The position numbers and the translations under genes are program-made. A stretch of 64,000 nucleotides of DNA from Wyeomyia smithii (lineage: Eukaryota > Arthropoda > Insecta > Diptera > Culicidae): positions 182,479,498 through 182,543,497 of the forward strand of contig NC_073696.1 of the NCBI RefSeq assembly GCF_029784165.1. Reading direction: 5' to 3'. Under the pieces are notes generated by a model. That model was not told the origin of the DNA, did not search any database, and saw only the letters and a program-made list of their open reading frames with translations. Positions 46,088-58,794 of the stretch are shown in pieces. Positions within the stretch are counted from its first letter, which is position 1. Each line of letters begins with the position of its first letter.

Positions 46088-47124
46088 GCTACTCTTTTCT
46101 TTTTGATAATAAACTTGCTCTAAAGTCACTCATCAAATACGAAAGAAAAAACGGTTGACAATTTGTTTTAATGAGGAAGGGTGTTGTTGTGACTTGATGT
46201 ACTTCTCATGAGAGGTTGCCAATTTATGCCAAAATGCAGCAAGGGGGGTCGAGGAGTTAAATTTGATCAAAATTTGCATGTCGTACTTAATGATTGTCGC
46301 AAAATACAACAAACTTAATAAGGTTGGGAAACTTTTTTGGCATGTTACCTCGAGGTTCGCTGAATGTTTTCATTATTCACGTGCCAACGTGCCTCTCCAT
46401 TTCCTCTCCTCATTTTAATTTTTGCTCTAATTTTACACAACGATTGTTTGAAATGCATAACGGAACCTTTGTACAATGAATGCATTGACAATAACTGAAA
46501 GCGGAATGGATAGCATATACACACAAATCGTGATGTCTCGGTCAGCTTCGGCTTCGGGCTGGCGATCAGTTTTGGGGTGCTCAAAAAATCGTGGGCAGTC
46601 ATCCACCACATTCACTGAACCATCAATTGTGTTATGATCAACACACTCAATCAAAAAATGCGCTCATTTCACACAATATTGTCGTAGTTTCGCACCATCC
46701 AACTATTGCGTGCATAATAATTTCCAAATTTCTTCGTATTCGCAGCCTAACAATACCAAATTAGGCAGTTTTTATTTTTGCCTTCATAGGCGTACGCAAC
46801 CTTTTTTCAATCAGTTTCATCTTTGAAAAAGACCTCTTCCCAGTTACGTTTGAATTCTCGACTCGAATTATTACGCAATACATTGAATATTAAGAATAGG
46901 CTTTGTTTCCATTTAATTCTGCTACAAATGATCGAATATCGTTTTAGTAATGAATACTTTGAAGAGCAGTTTCGACGAAAACCGTCGTAAGTTTGCTGAA
47001 ATCTAACACGAACATTTTGGTTTTGATTAAGCTTAGTTTTTTTACGTCTAGAAGACAAATGACTTCTCCCCCCTTTTTGACTCAAACATAACTTTTTCAC
47101 ATTTGTTGTACCAATTTGACCAGT
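46088..47124. other. Unassigned sequence
   Basis: No recognised content. Confidence 0.5.
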
Positions 47125-48450
47125 TTAGGGTACTATAAGTCTACTTGGAGCGCCAAGCGGCTAAGGTAACGCTGAAGAGCGCGATACAGGCTAGTAAACG
47201 AGCCTGCTTTGATAGACTTTGCGAAAATGTCAACATGAACCCATGGGGTGACGCCAATAAAATCGTTACGGTCAAGACCAGAGGCTCGTCAGCCCCGGCG
47301 GAGCAATCACCAGCGATGTTAGAGCGGATGATTGAAGGACTCTTCCCACGCTACGAGCCAAACCCCTGGCCTCCGGCTGCTGAGTCACCGCAAATAGCGA
47401 GTGACGGCAGCCGCGCAGAGGCCGAGGATGCGGCAACGGTGACGAACAGTCAACTCATTAAGACCGCAAACTCCCTGAAGGTAAGCAAGGCACCGGAACC
47501 GGACGGAATCCCGAACCTGGCCATTAAGACGGCCATAAAGGTAGCCTCCGGGTTGTTCAGGGCGGTCATGTAGGAATGCTTAGACGACTGCCTCTTTCCG
47601 GATGAGTGGAAGCGACAGTGACTGGTTCTATTACCGAAGGCCGGGAAACCATCAGGTGACCCATCGGCATATAGACCAATTTGTCTGCTAGACACAGCGG
47701 GCAAGGTGCTTGAGAGGGTAATCCCCAACAGACTTGTGAGATTCACCGAGAGTAAAACCGGTCTGTCAAGCAACTAGCTCGGCTTCCGCGAGAGTAAGTC
47801 TACGGTGGATGGTATTTTCTCCGTCACCAAGACGGCCTAGGTAGCACTCCAATGTAAAAGAAGATGCATTTGCTATTGTGCAATCGTCACGCTAGACGTG
47901 AGAAACGCGGTCAATAGCGCCAGCTGGGACTCTATAGCCTACGCGCTTCGGTGTCTCGGAGTGTGGAGTCACTGTACAAGATTCTGGAAAACTACTTTCA
48001 GAACCGAGTACTAGTCTACAACACACATGACGGTCAAAAATGCGTCCCGATCACCGCAGGGGTACCGCAAGGTTCCATCATGGGAAGCTGAAGCTCCCAC
48101 CAGGAGCGGTGATTGTGGGCTTCGTGGACGATATAACTCTAGAGGTCTACGGCGAGTCGGTCAGCGAGGTCGAGTTGAAAGCCGCGTTATCCATACGCGT
48201 AGTTGAGGATTGGATACACTCCAGGAAACTGAAGTTAGCGCATCATAAGACAGAGGTCACCGTGTTACACAACCGCAAATCGGAACATAAGGCGTCGATC
48301 AGTGCCGGTGGATGCACTCGAAGCGATCCTTGAATCTCTTGTGGGAGATGGTCGATGACAAGCTCACGTTTTAAAGACCACATCGACTACGTCTGCAAGA
48401 AAGCTTCCACGACTATACTGCCCCTGTATGCATAACTGACGTAACAGCCA
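47125..48450 (+). pseudogene. R1/LOA-type LINE ORF2, RT part, decayed
   Basis: A nearly continuous but broken frame: RACFDRLCENVNMNPWGDAN (pre-RT), KVSKAPEPDGIPNLA, WKRQ and LVLLPKAGKPSGDPSAYRP (RT blocks 1-2), LGFRESKSTVDGI, TLDVRNAVNSASWDS (motif A, Asp kept), GVPQGS (block 4) and GFVDDITLEVY (motif C as FVDD, normally FADD), then KLKLAHHKTEV. Stops follow VM and Q in the first third, and a deletion removes the sequence after GVPQGSIMG. The endonuclease is absent. It ends near a (CA)n tract. Decay is advanced; clade assignment is by motif resemblance. Confidence 0.78.
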
Positions 48451-48451
48451 A

Positions 48452-48465
48452 CACACACACACACG

Positions 48466-48510
<45 letters not shown>
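48452..48510. repeat. (CA)n microsatellite
   Basis: Roughly 28 CA dinucleotides with a few interruptions, inside the decayed LINE. Confidence 0.97.
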
Positions 48511-48513
<3 letters not shown>

Positions 48514-48539
48514 CACATGTATAAAGACTCAAATTTACA

Positions 48540-48670
48540 CCACGGATTGCGACAACAAACAGGATTAATTACGGATTACGTAGTCAGTTTCAGTTCCGCA
48601 GCCTGCAAAGCCGCAGGAAATTTGCAGTCTACAAGACACTGATCCTCCCGAGGGTGCTGTTTTTATCATG
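48540..48670 (+). pseudogene. Short fragment of another LINE
   Basis: Reads SLQSRRKFAVYKTLILPRVL, like the ...YKTLILP... segment downstream of the RT in RTE- or Jockey-like proteins. Too short to classify. Confidence 0.4.
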
Positions 48671-49269
48671 GTTTGATGTTTTGTCAACGAAAAAAGTGAT
48701 TTACATTATTGTTTTTGAAGTTTAAAATAAACTTTTAAAACCGCTCTATAAGTCGTTTTTTGACATCTGTTTTTGCGAGTATCCTAAAACTTGATAATTT
48801 CAGATATGCCTTTATTACGGTTGTTGAGGTTGAGCTTTAAATTACAGGCTATGATTATTGAACAAAGTTTTTGAGTACCCTTGTGTTTTGGACTACGTTC
48901 TAACAAAGTCGCTGTAATGCAAGTCTATCGTCTATCGGAAATCGATACATGGAAAAATGAAAACTTGACAGTACAAAGCCAGGACAGAGTTATTTTGGTT
49001 CAATTTGGGCCCCAGAGTGTTTGTAAAAATATCAATATTCAATATAATAATTCAATTCCCCTTTCCCCTTTTCCCCTTCCCATACATTGTTAGTCAAATG
49101 AGACGATTTTAACTTAGACAATTGCACCTTGTATGTAGTGACTCCAGTTTTGCAACTAACTGGCAGTTACGCCAAAACGTTTTTCCAATATTTCTCAATA
49201 GTTTCAGAACAAAATAGTTTTCTTTTCGTTTGTAGTGTATGCATCTTAGGGAAAGGAAGCTAAATCAAC
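48671..49269. other. Unassigned insert within the R1/LOA remnant
   Basis: Separates the RT and C-terminal halves of the LINE pseudogene. No termini recognised. Confidence 0.4.
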
Positions 49270-49275
49270 GAAAAA

Positions 49276-50130
49276 GTGCATTTTGGTCATTTTGGCTCTT
49301 ACGTCAACTATGTAGCGGCATTATCGCGCACGATGTCCAATATCTCGGCGATATTTAGTAGCAGGCGTAAACTGCTAGCTAGCGTGGCAACGTCCATACT
49401 CAGGTATGGCGGACCCCTGTGGTCGAAAGCGATGGGTACTTCCAGTTACCGCGGTAAACTGGAAAGCACCTACAGGCTCATGGGCCTGAGGGTCGCATGC
49501 GCGTATCGGACTGTGTCATACGAGGCAATATGCGTCCAGGCTGGCATGATGCCTATCAGCATCATTGTCAAGGAGAACTTCGATGACCAGGTGGCAGCGG
49601 GAATGGTCCAATTTTACCAAAGGTAGATGGACACATCGACTCATCCCGGAGATAGCCTGATTAAGAGGCGCCATGGGGAAGTTAACTTCCACTTGACACA
49701 GATACTGTCACGCCATGGCTGCTTTAGGCAAAACTTGCACAAGTTTGGGCACGCGGAATCACCGACGTGGCCACAATGTGCGGATGCGGAAGAAACCGCT
49801 GAGCATGTGCTATATATTTGTCCACGTTTCGCACAGATAACGAGCAAATGTTGGCAGTAAGCGGGCCGGATACTATCCCGGAAAACATAGTGGGAATAAT
49901 GTGCGAAGACGAGGATACCTAGAGAGCAGTCATCACGGCTGCTTCCCAGATTGTTTTTTCGCTGCAAGGCACGAATCGACGGGAAAACCATCGAAATGCC
50001 AGTGAAGGCTGACCTTGCCTTCACTCAAGCAGTAAAGTCAATATGTTATCGAATTGTTGTGGGGTGCATTAAAAGCACCTCGCCCTTTTTCCTGAAGCAA
50101 TGCCTAACGGCGGTACCAGGGGGATCAGGG
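49276..50130 (+). pseudogene. R1/LOA-type LINE ORF2, C-terminal part
   Basis: Continues the element of 47125-48450: RRKLLASVATSILRYGGPLW, ESTYRLMGLRVACAYRTVS and KRRHGEVNFHLTQILSRHG, then the Cys/His domain PTWPQCADAEETAEHVLYIC. Single stops at about 49624-49626 and 49858-49860 break it into three open pieces in one frame or nearby frames. The 3' end is near 50150 and no poly-A was seen. Dead. Confidence 0.78.
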
Positions 50131-50150
50131 TGCTAGAAAAATGGAGAACC

Positions 50151-51359
50151 GTAGGGTACCATAAGTGAAAAAAGAGCTAAAATCATTTGCAATTGACAAT
50201 TGTCAGATAAAAAATGACCTGCAACCTGACATATTCCTTATGTAAAATTGGTCAATAAATCGATTGGTACTGGTTTTATCCTGCGAAGAGGATGAGGCAT
50301 GGTCTTTTTTGACCTTTTTCACCTAATATTTACGTGTTTTTTGGTTTGCAGACTCTCCGCCATGTCTTGCACAGAATGAAATCATCACCATCGATTTGTT
50401 GACCCATCTTATATCAAAAAAAGCCAAATTACAGGTAGCCAATTGAAATAGTCATCAGTTTTTTCTGAAATGCACCAATGAACGCCAGACGGGAAAGAAA
50501 CTCGCTATCAAACCCTTTCGATAGCGAAAATATTTATCGCGACCCGATGACAATAACCGAAAGTAATCAAATGAAATTTAAATTGTTCGAATTGAAATTA
50601 CGGTACGAAGTATTTAGTTTCATTTTTATGCTCCGAAAAAATAGAGCCCTTCGGTAAACCACTGAAAAATTGTATCTATAAAATTTTAATTAAAAAAATA
50701 TATAAAATTTTGTCTACAGATGAGAAAAATATGATTTGCAAAAGTAAATAGAAATGTTCAACTAAATTTGTGCATTTCTATTTATTTTTACAAATTTTGC
50801 TGAAGAAAAATTAACATAATTAAGGAACTTTTAAAACTTGTAATACGGTTAATATTAATTTTTGTACAGTTGTATAATTAAATAACGTTTTTTACTGTTA
50901 CTCAAATCGGATATGCTCCTAGTGAATCCATGTCAATAGACTTATCGTCCAATATTGACCAATTTCCATTTGAATGAAACTTTGCACACATATCAAACGT
51001 GAATTCTTCGAGTGGGTGAAAAATAGCACACTCAATTGTGTATAATGTATGAAATTGAATTGTGTTACAGGTCGGACTCGATTGTCCAGAGTTTTGAAAA
51101 AAAAAAATCAAAATTTATTTGGTTTGAATTCGTCAGACAGGTTAACAGCTAACGGAAGAATAATCTTCATGAGCTTTATCGGTAAACCGTTCATTCCTAC
51201 AGCATTCGAGTTGGTGTCCCAGATGGTGTTAACAAACAACAGTACTGCACAGGATGAAAACAGAAGTTATAAGGTAACAATGGTGCTAATCTCGGTAGTG
51301 GACTTCGTGGATGTGTACTGTTCGAAAAGTTTGTTGAGAATGTACGGTTCACGTAATCT
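50151..51359. other. Unassigned AT-rich sequence
   Basis: Nothing recognised apart from a dispersed phrase (GTGAATTCTTCGAGTGGGTG near 50998) of a kind also seen at 45958. Confidence 0.4.
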
Positions 51360-51441
51360 GGATTGAATTCACTAGGCTTCGACTGACCAATCACCACTCG
51401 CTTGTCAAAGCGGACTCTGTAAACTTACGGCTACGAAGCTC
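51360..51441 (-). mobile_element. SINE head fragment
   Basis: On the minus strand from 51441: GAGCTTCGTAGCCGTAAG then ACAGAGTCC, matching the heads at 14568 and 63484. The tail is not found. Confidence 0.5.
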
Positions 51442-52581
51442 TATAATTGCAATTGAAAAAGGTTTGGATAGTAACTCCTAATACCAGAGCAAGCTGTTCC
51501 TACGTTACGGCATGGATCTTCATCGAGCATTTCCTTTTATTCAGCGTCTTCGAAGGGTTTTGACTTTCTTTCACGCAAACAGTCGTCAATATTGAAATTA
51601 CCGTCTTTACAGCGACATAACCAATCACAGCACATCATTTAGAACAGTATCTCCGCAAACATTTTTTTAAACTCTGTATGTGCTCTCTTTCGCCGTTTTC
51701 TTCGAATGAAATGAGAAAAAATACACTTTCACACTTTTACAAAGACACTATGTGCGCATCAAATGGATTAAAATGTAATTACAACTAAAGATTTCTAAGC
51801 TGTACTGAACTTTTATGTCTTAAAAACTCCTCCACCTGTCAAAAAGAGTTAATTTGCTGTGCCAAATACGTGTGCAAGGTTTCATCGAAATCAAACATGG
51901 TCGATTGGATTTTTGAGTATTTTTAAATCATATATGTACTCCCTAAGTGCAGTTGTTTTCGTGTTTTTTCGAGAAAACCTTTCGTTTCATTTTTGTTGTT
52001 GTTGTTGGAGAATAGATTTTTTTTTAATTGCCAGGTATTTGGTGATACAACACAAAAATCATCTGAAAAGGCGTAGGGTTTGTTCCATTATTCAACTCAT
52101 TAGACCAGTATTCGCGAAGAGTGCACGGATTGAACACCAAGTTTCCATGAAAATATTTAAAACATAAACAAAATACGCTTACATGCTCCTATGGAATAGC
52201 TCAGTATTGAAAATATAGTAAATTGGGCTAAATTTATTCGGAATTTTTTTAAACAAACCATTATTTTCAACGCTTTTATATTCATCTTAAGACTAAAATC
52301 ACTGCTCAGTTATTCATCGACGTATGTATAATAGTTACACAGCGAACAGATTCCAGGTGCCCCAATTCGTCGCAAATAGAGTGGACTGTAATCTCTTGAA
52401 AGCATCTTGACCTTTGTTCCCATGAAGATGTGATCAGTGATCAGTGACGAAACGTCGGACAGTATAAAATGGAGTCGTTCTACATTTCAATACTGTTCAA
52501 CCGAAAATACCCCATGTATATAACAATTCCACAGCCGAATTCTTAGCAACATATTATAAATACAGCGGTCTTTTTTCGTGT
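51442..52581. other. Unassigned sequence
   Basis: Includes the dispersed repeat shared with 34230-34320 (at 51830-51905). No gene recognised. Confidence 0.45.
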
Positions 52582-53658
52582 TTTTTGCCTTTCTCCTAGA
52601 AAGGTATAGCAATCACTTGCAAAACCGAAGATATGAAAGTGCTCCGAAGGGCCGAATGGCATATATCACTCGACTCAGCTCGACGAGCTGAGCATTTTCT
52701 GTATGTATGTGTGTGTGTATGTGTGTGTGTGTGTGTGTATGTGCAGATTTTTATTCTCACTCACTTTTCTCAGAGATGGCTGGACCGATTTTCATAAAAT
52801 TAACTGTAAATGAAAGGTTTTGTTGTCCCATAAGACCCTATTAAATTTTATTGTAATCGGATTTTTAGTTTAGAGGTTATGTATCAAAATGTAAAAATCA
52901 TGAAACATCATTATCTCGAAAACCACACAACCGATTTGAACAAAATTGGTTTCAAATGAACGGGCTACCTGAAAACTTTTAACTTTTGAATTTTATAAAG
53001 ATTGGACATGTGGTTTAAAAATTATGAAAAGAAACGTGTTTTTAGGACTGTTTAATCTCACTCATGTTTCTCAGAGATGGCTGAACCGATTTTCATAAAA
53101 TCAGTGTCAAATAGAAGGTCTAGTTGCCCCATAAAACTCTATTGATTTGTTTTGCAATCAGATCATTACTTTACCTGTTATGTTTAAAAATGTGAAATCC
53201 AGCTATGAAAAGGAACATATTCCGAAGACTACTTGGACTCACTCACTTTTCTCAGAGATGGCTGACGCGATTTCCACACAATTAGTGTCAAATGAAAGGT
53301 CTATGTGCCTCATAACACCCTATTAAATTTTACTGTAATCGAACTGTAACTTCGTCTGTAATGTACCGAAATGTGAAATTCACGAAACTTCATTTTCTCA
53401 GTAACTACACAACCGATTTGATCTATATTATTATCAGATGAGCGGGCTCGTTAAGGGTAAACTAATGAATTATGATTGAACACGTGGTTTCAACGTTTGG
53501 CTGCCCTATACGTTCTCATTTCATTTCATTATAATCGAACTAAAGCAACCGTTATGTGTTAAATTGTTAATAAAACAACGAAAGTCTATTATCTCAAAGA
53601 TTACACGACTTATTTGAACATAACTAGTGTCATACGAACGGGTCATCTCTCGAATTTA

Positions 53659-53960
53659 CACAGTGAAGAAAATTCACATTACTTTAAATGCACATAAATG
53701 GAGCATTGGAAACCACGTAATATTCCGTGTGACATTATATTCACATGCAAAGTAAATGAATATATTGTGAATTTGCATGCATATTTATATTCGAAGCTTT
53801 AAGTTTATATCAATTAACGTACAAATTTACATGTCTTAAAACGATTCTGTATTGTATATTGTTTACGGTGTGAAATTGTATATGTTTTTTACTTTATGTG
53901 CTAGAAATCGTTATGTGCTTTCATTTGTATTAGTTGTAAATTTCATTTTTTGGTACTGTG
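53659..53960. mobile_element. 302-bp MITE, TA target
   Basis: CACAGTGAAGAAAATTCA at the left and, inverted, CACAGTACCAAAAAATGA at the right, flanked by TA on both sides (53657-53658, 53961-53962). Copy 2 of the composite repeat has the same place unfilled with a single TA (56581-56582). Tc1/mariner-type non-autonomous element. Confidence 0.85.
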
Positions 53961-54069
53961 TACAAATAACAAGCTTCATAACAATTTGATATGTGGCTCA
54001 AAAGGGAAAAACAGAAATTCAAAGACTAGTTAAAACTATACCTGCTTTTGTCGATATATGTGGCCTCAA

Positions 54070-55330
54070 CATAAATTAAATGTGGTATCGTACGATTTGA
54101 ACGTTCCAAATTCATTGATTGCTTGCGATGTGTTTAAAATCTGAAAATGCACGACGAATCGTCCATAGGATATGATCAAAGTCAAATAACAAATCGTTTG
54201 AAATGATTGGTTTAAACGAAATGACAACATCCTCGACTTTTGGCTTCTGTACATCACCCTAATTCTGAATATATTCATATTGGGTGGTATTCGGTCATTT
54301 TCAGCAAATTTTCTGGCATCAATTTGACACCGGAAATACTCATGTTGGGAGGTATTTAGTTATTTTGGTTGCTTTCCAGAAACTAAAAGTGGTCGTCTTT
54401 AAATTCAAAATGGTGTCAAGGGTCAATGTTTGGTTTCTATGCATCCTCTCGATTACGGAAATATCCATATTGAGTATTATTTGGTCATTTTCGACTGTTT
54501 CCTATAAGTTGCCATTTAGCGATTCAAAATGATGCCTGAGGTCAATTGTTAGCTCATTGCATTATTCTGGTTCCAGAGATACTCATATTGAATTGTATTT
54601 GGTTATTTTAGGCTGTTTTTCACAAACCGGAAGTCGCCATCTTGGATTTCAAAATGGTATTTAATATAATTTCTGGCCTCTGAGCGTCATTCTGGTTGAA
54701 GAAACACCCATATTGGGTGTAATTCGATCATTTTCGGCTGTTTCCCAGGAACCGGAAGTCGCCAACCTGAGGTTCAAAATGAGGTCTGTGATCGATTGAA
54801 GCTGCTGTGTATCATTCTACATCCGGAGATACTCATGTTAGACGGAAAACGGCCATTTTTGGCTGTTTTCCAGAAACCGGAAGTTGCCATCTTACAATGC
54901 AAAATGTTGCCTAAGGTCGATTATGGAACATATTTGTTACCACTAAAAACATTCACCTGCCAAATATGGTTCCATTTAGTTGATTAGTTCGCGAGATGTG
55001 CAGAAATTTGTGCAAAAACATGTGCTTCTGGAAGAGGGAGGGGCGTCGAACCAATATGGACATATTTTTTACCCTTTAAAACATCCACATGCCAAATTCG
55101 GTTTCATTTGCTTGGTTTGTTCTTGAGTTGTGCAGAAATGTATGTTTCATTTGTATTGGACCCCTCCCTTCCAGAAAAGGGAGGGGTCTCAAACTATCAT
55201 AGGAACCTTTATCGGCACCAAAAACTCCTTCATACAAATTTTCACGTCGATCGGTTCGGTAGTTTTTGAACCTATATGGATCAAACAGACAGACAGACAG
55301 ACCGGACTACATTTTTTTTTAATGTAAAGA
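54070..55330 (-). mobile_element. Helitron-like element inside composite copy 1
   Basis: 5' end TCTTTACATT at 55330 (minus strand), TCTG microsatellite, the ACCGATCGACGTGAAA block, GGGAGGGG-type repeats and about five array units. The 3' part resembles 13880-14020, but a CTRR terminus is not preserved. Confidence 0.65.
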
Positions 55331-55583
55331 TTACAACATCAATATTTTAGAACCTAAAGAGTGAATATACATTTATTGGATTGAAGCGTTCATGTAAATC
55401 TATTTTTACAAATAAAAGTTTGAATGAGAAAGGCTGGGTCTGACCGCTAGGTGGATTAATTTAGGTTTTTGCCTTTCTCCTAGGAAGGTATAGCAATCAC
55501 TTGCAAAACCGAAAGTATAAAAGTGCTCCAAAGGGCCGAATGGCATATATCACTCGACTCAGCTCGACGAGCTAAGCATTTTC

Positions 55584-55650
<67 letters not shown>
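55584..55650. repeat. (TA)n(TG)n microsatellite
   Basis: TA repeats pass directly into about 25 TG repeats, at the position of the shorter TG run in copy 1. Confidence 0.97.
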
Positions 55651-55651
<1 letters not shown>

Positions 55652-56709
55652 TGTGTGTGGGTGTGGATGTGCAGATTTTTATTCTCACTTACTTTTCTCA
55701 GAGATGGCTAGACCGATTTTCATGAAATTAATTGCAAATGAAAGGACTTGTTGCCCCTTAAGACCCTATTGAATTTTATTGTAATCGGATTTTTAGTTCA
55801 GAGGTTATGTTTAAAAATGTGAAAATCGTGAAACATCAATATCTCAGAAACTACAAAACCGATTTGAACAAAATTGATCTCAAAAGAACGGGATACCTAG
55901 CAAACCCTTAAGTTTTAATTTCATAAAGATTGAACTTGTGGTTCAAAAGTTATGCAAAGAAACGTGTTCTGAAGACTGTTTAATCTCACTCATGTTTCTC
56001 AGAGATGGCTGTACCGATTTTCATAAATTGTGTCAAATGGAAGGTCTTATTGCCCCATAAGACCCTATTGATTTGTTTTGCAATCGGACTATTACTTTGC
56101 CTTTTATGTTTAAAAATGTGAAATCCAGCTATGAAAAGGAACATATTCCGGAGACTACTTGGCCTCACTCACTTTTCTCGGAGATGGCCGACCCGATTTT
56201 CACAAATTTAGTGTCAAATGAATGGTCTAGCTGCCTCAGAAGACCCTATTGAATTTTACTGTAATCGAACTGTAACTTCATTTGTGATGTGCCGACTTGT
56301 GAAAATCACGAAACTTATTATCTCAGAAACTACACAACCGATTTGATTATTATTATTATCAGATGAGCAGGATAGTTAAGGGTTAACTGATGAATTATGA
56401 TTGAACACGTGGTTTCAAACTTTGGCTGCCCTATACGTTCCCATTTCATTTGATTATAATCGAACTAAGCAACCGTTATGTATTAAATTGTTAATAAAAC
56501 AACGAAAGTCAATTATCTCAAAGATTACATGACTTATTTGAACATAACTAGTGTCATACGAACGAGTCATCTCTCAAACTTACAAATAACAAACTTCATA
56601 ACAATTTGATATGTGGCTCAAAAGTTATGGAAAGAAAAGAAATTCAAAGACTATTTAAAACTATACCTGCTTTGATCGATATATGTGGCCTCAACATAAT
56701 TCAAATGTT

Positions 56710-58652
56710 TTGTCGTACTATTTGAACGTTCCAAGTTCATTGATTCCTTGCGGTTTGTTTGAAGTCTGCAAATGCACGACGAATCGGCCATAGGATATGA
56801 TCAAAGTCAAATAATAAATCGTTTGAAATGATTGGTTTTATCGAAATGACAACATCCTCGTCTTTTGGCTTCTGTACATCGCATTCATATTGAGTGGTAT
56901 TCTGTCATTATCAGCAGACTTTCTGGCATCAATTTGACACCGGAAATACCCATATTGGGAGGTATTTTTGGTTGTTTGCCAGAAACTAAAAGTTGTCGTC
57001 TTCAAATTCAAAATAGTGTCCAGGGTCAATGTTTGGTTTCTAAGCATCATCACGTTTACGGAAATATCTATATTGAGTATTATTCGGTCATTTCCGACTG
57101 TTGCCATAAGTTGCCATCTAGCCATTCAAAATGGTGCCTGAGGTCAATTGTTAGCTCCTTCCATCATTCTGGTTCCAGAGATACTCATAGTGGATGGTAT
57201 TTTTTTATTTTAGGCTGTTTTTCACAAACCGGTAGTCGCCATCTTGGATTTCAAAATGGTATTTAGGACACTGGTTAAAGAAAAACTCATATTGGGTGAT
57301 ATTTGCTCACTTTGAACTGTTTTTCAGAATCCGAAAGTCGTCATTTTGGACTTTAAAATTGCCTGTGAAATCAATTTCTGTCATTCGGGCGTAATTCTGG
57401 TTCCGAAAACATTCATATTGAATGGTATTTGGTCATTTCCGGCTGTTTGCCAGACACCGGAAGTCACCATCTTAAGATTCAAGATTGTGTCTGTGATCAA
57501 TTCTTAGCTTCTGTGCATCTTTCTGGTTCCAGAAATACTAATATTTAATGGGAATCGTCCATTTCAGGCTGTTTTCCAGAAACCGAAAGTTGCCATCTTA
57601 CAATTCAAAATATTGTCTGAAGTCGACTTGTGGCTCCAGTGCATCATTACGGTTCCGGAAATACCCATATTAGGTGGTATTTGGTCATTTGCCGCTGTTT
57701 TTCCGACACCGGAAGTCACCATTTTGGATTCCATAATGGCATTTGGAGACAATTTCTGGATTTTGAACGGCATACTGGTTAAAGAAAAACTCATATCGGG
57801 TGGTATTTGGTCATTTTCTGCTGTTTTCAGAAACTGGAAGTCGCCATCTTAGAATTTAAAATGCTATCTGTGGTCGATTTTAGCTCCTGTGTATTATTCT
57901 GGATCCGGATATTATTATATTGGGTGGAAATCGGCCATTTTCGGCTGTTTTCCAGAAACCGGAAGATGCCATCTTACAATCCAAAATGTTGTCTGAGGTC
58001 GATTATGGAACATATTTGTTACCACTAAAAACATTCACCTGCCAATATGGTTCCATTTAGTTGATTAGTTCGCGAGATGTGCAAAAATTTGTAAAGAAAC
58101 ATGTACTTCCAGAAGAGGAAGGGGCGTCAAACCATTATGGACATATTTGTTACCTCTAAAAACATTCACATACAAAATTTGGTTGTATTTTCTTGATTGG
58201 TTCTTGAGCTGTGCGAAATTTGTGTTTCATTTTCATGGGATCCCTCTCTTATAGAAGAGGGAGTCGGGTTTCGAACCATTATGTACATATTTGTTACCAC
58301 TAAAAACATTTACCTGCCAAATTTTATTCCATTTGGTTGATTAGTTCTCGAGATGTGCACAAATTTGTGTTTCATCCAACTATTATGGACATATTAGTTA
58401 CCCCTTAAAACACCCACATGCCAAATCCGGTTTCATTTGCTTGGTTTGCTCTTGAGTTGTGCAGAAATTTATCTTTCATTTGTATGGGACCCCTCCCTTC
58501 CAGAAGAGGGAGGGGTCTCAAACTATCATAGGAACCTTTATCGGCACCAAAAACCCCTACATATAAGTTTTCACGTCGATCGGTTCGGTAGTTTTCGGGC
58601 CTATATGGATCAGACAGACAGACAGACTTGACTGCATTTTGATATGTAAAGA
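56710..58652 (-). mobile_element. Helitron-like element inside composite copy 2
   Basis: 5' end TCTTTACATATCAAAATG at 58652 on the minus strand, in the same host position as in copy 1. It contains roughly nine array units (56860-57990) related to 12360-13900. Confidence 0.65.
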
Positions 58653-58794
58653 TTACAACATCAATATTTTTGAACCTAAAGAGTGAATATACATTTATTG
58701 GATTGAAGCGTTCATGTAAATCTATTTTTACAAATAAAAAATTGAATGAGAAAGGCTGGGTCTGACCGCTAGGTGGATTAATTTAGGTTTTTTT

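Larger units (their letters stand above)
52582..55470 (+). repeat. Composite repeat, copy 1
   Basis: Starts TTTTTGCCTTTCTCCTAG, contains a (TG)n near 52705-52740, then three or four ~240-bp units that begin CTCAGAGATGGCTG, a MITE (53659-53960), an antisense Helitron portion (about 54070-55330) and the terminal block GAGAAAGGCTGGGTCTGACC to AATTTAGGTTTTT. GCCTTTCTC near the left end and GAGAAAGGC near the right are inverted. No coding capacity. Abuts copy 2 head-to-tail. Confidence 0.85.
55466..58794 (+). repeat. Composite repeat, copy 2
   Basis: Same order as copy 1 without the MITE and with a longer Helitron array. The start shares its T-run with the end of copy 1, so the two are immediately adjacent. 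Confidence 0.85.
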
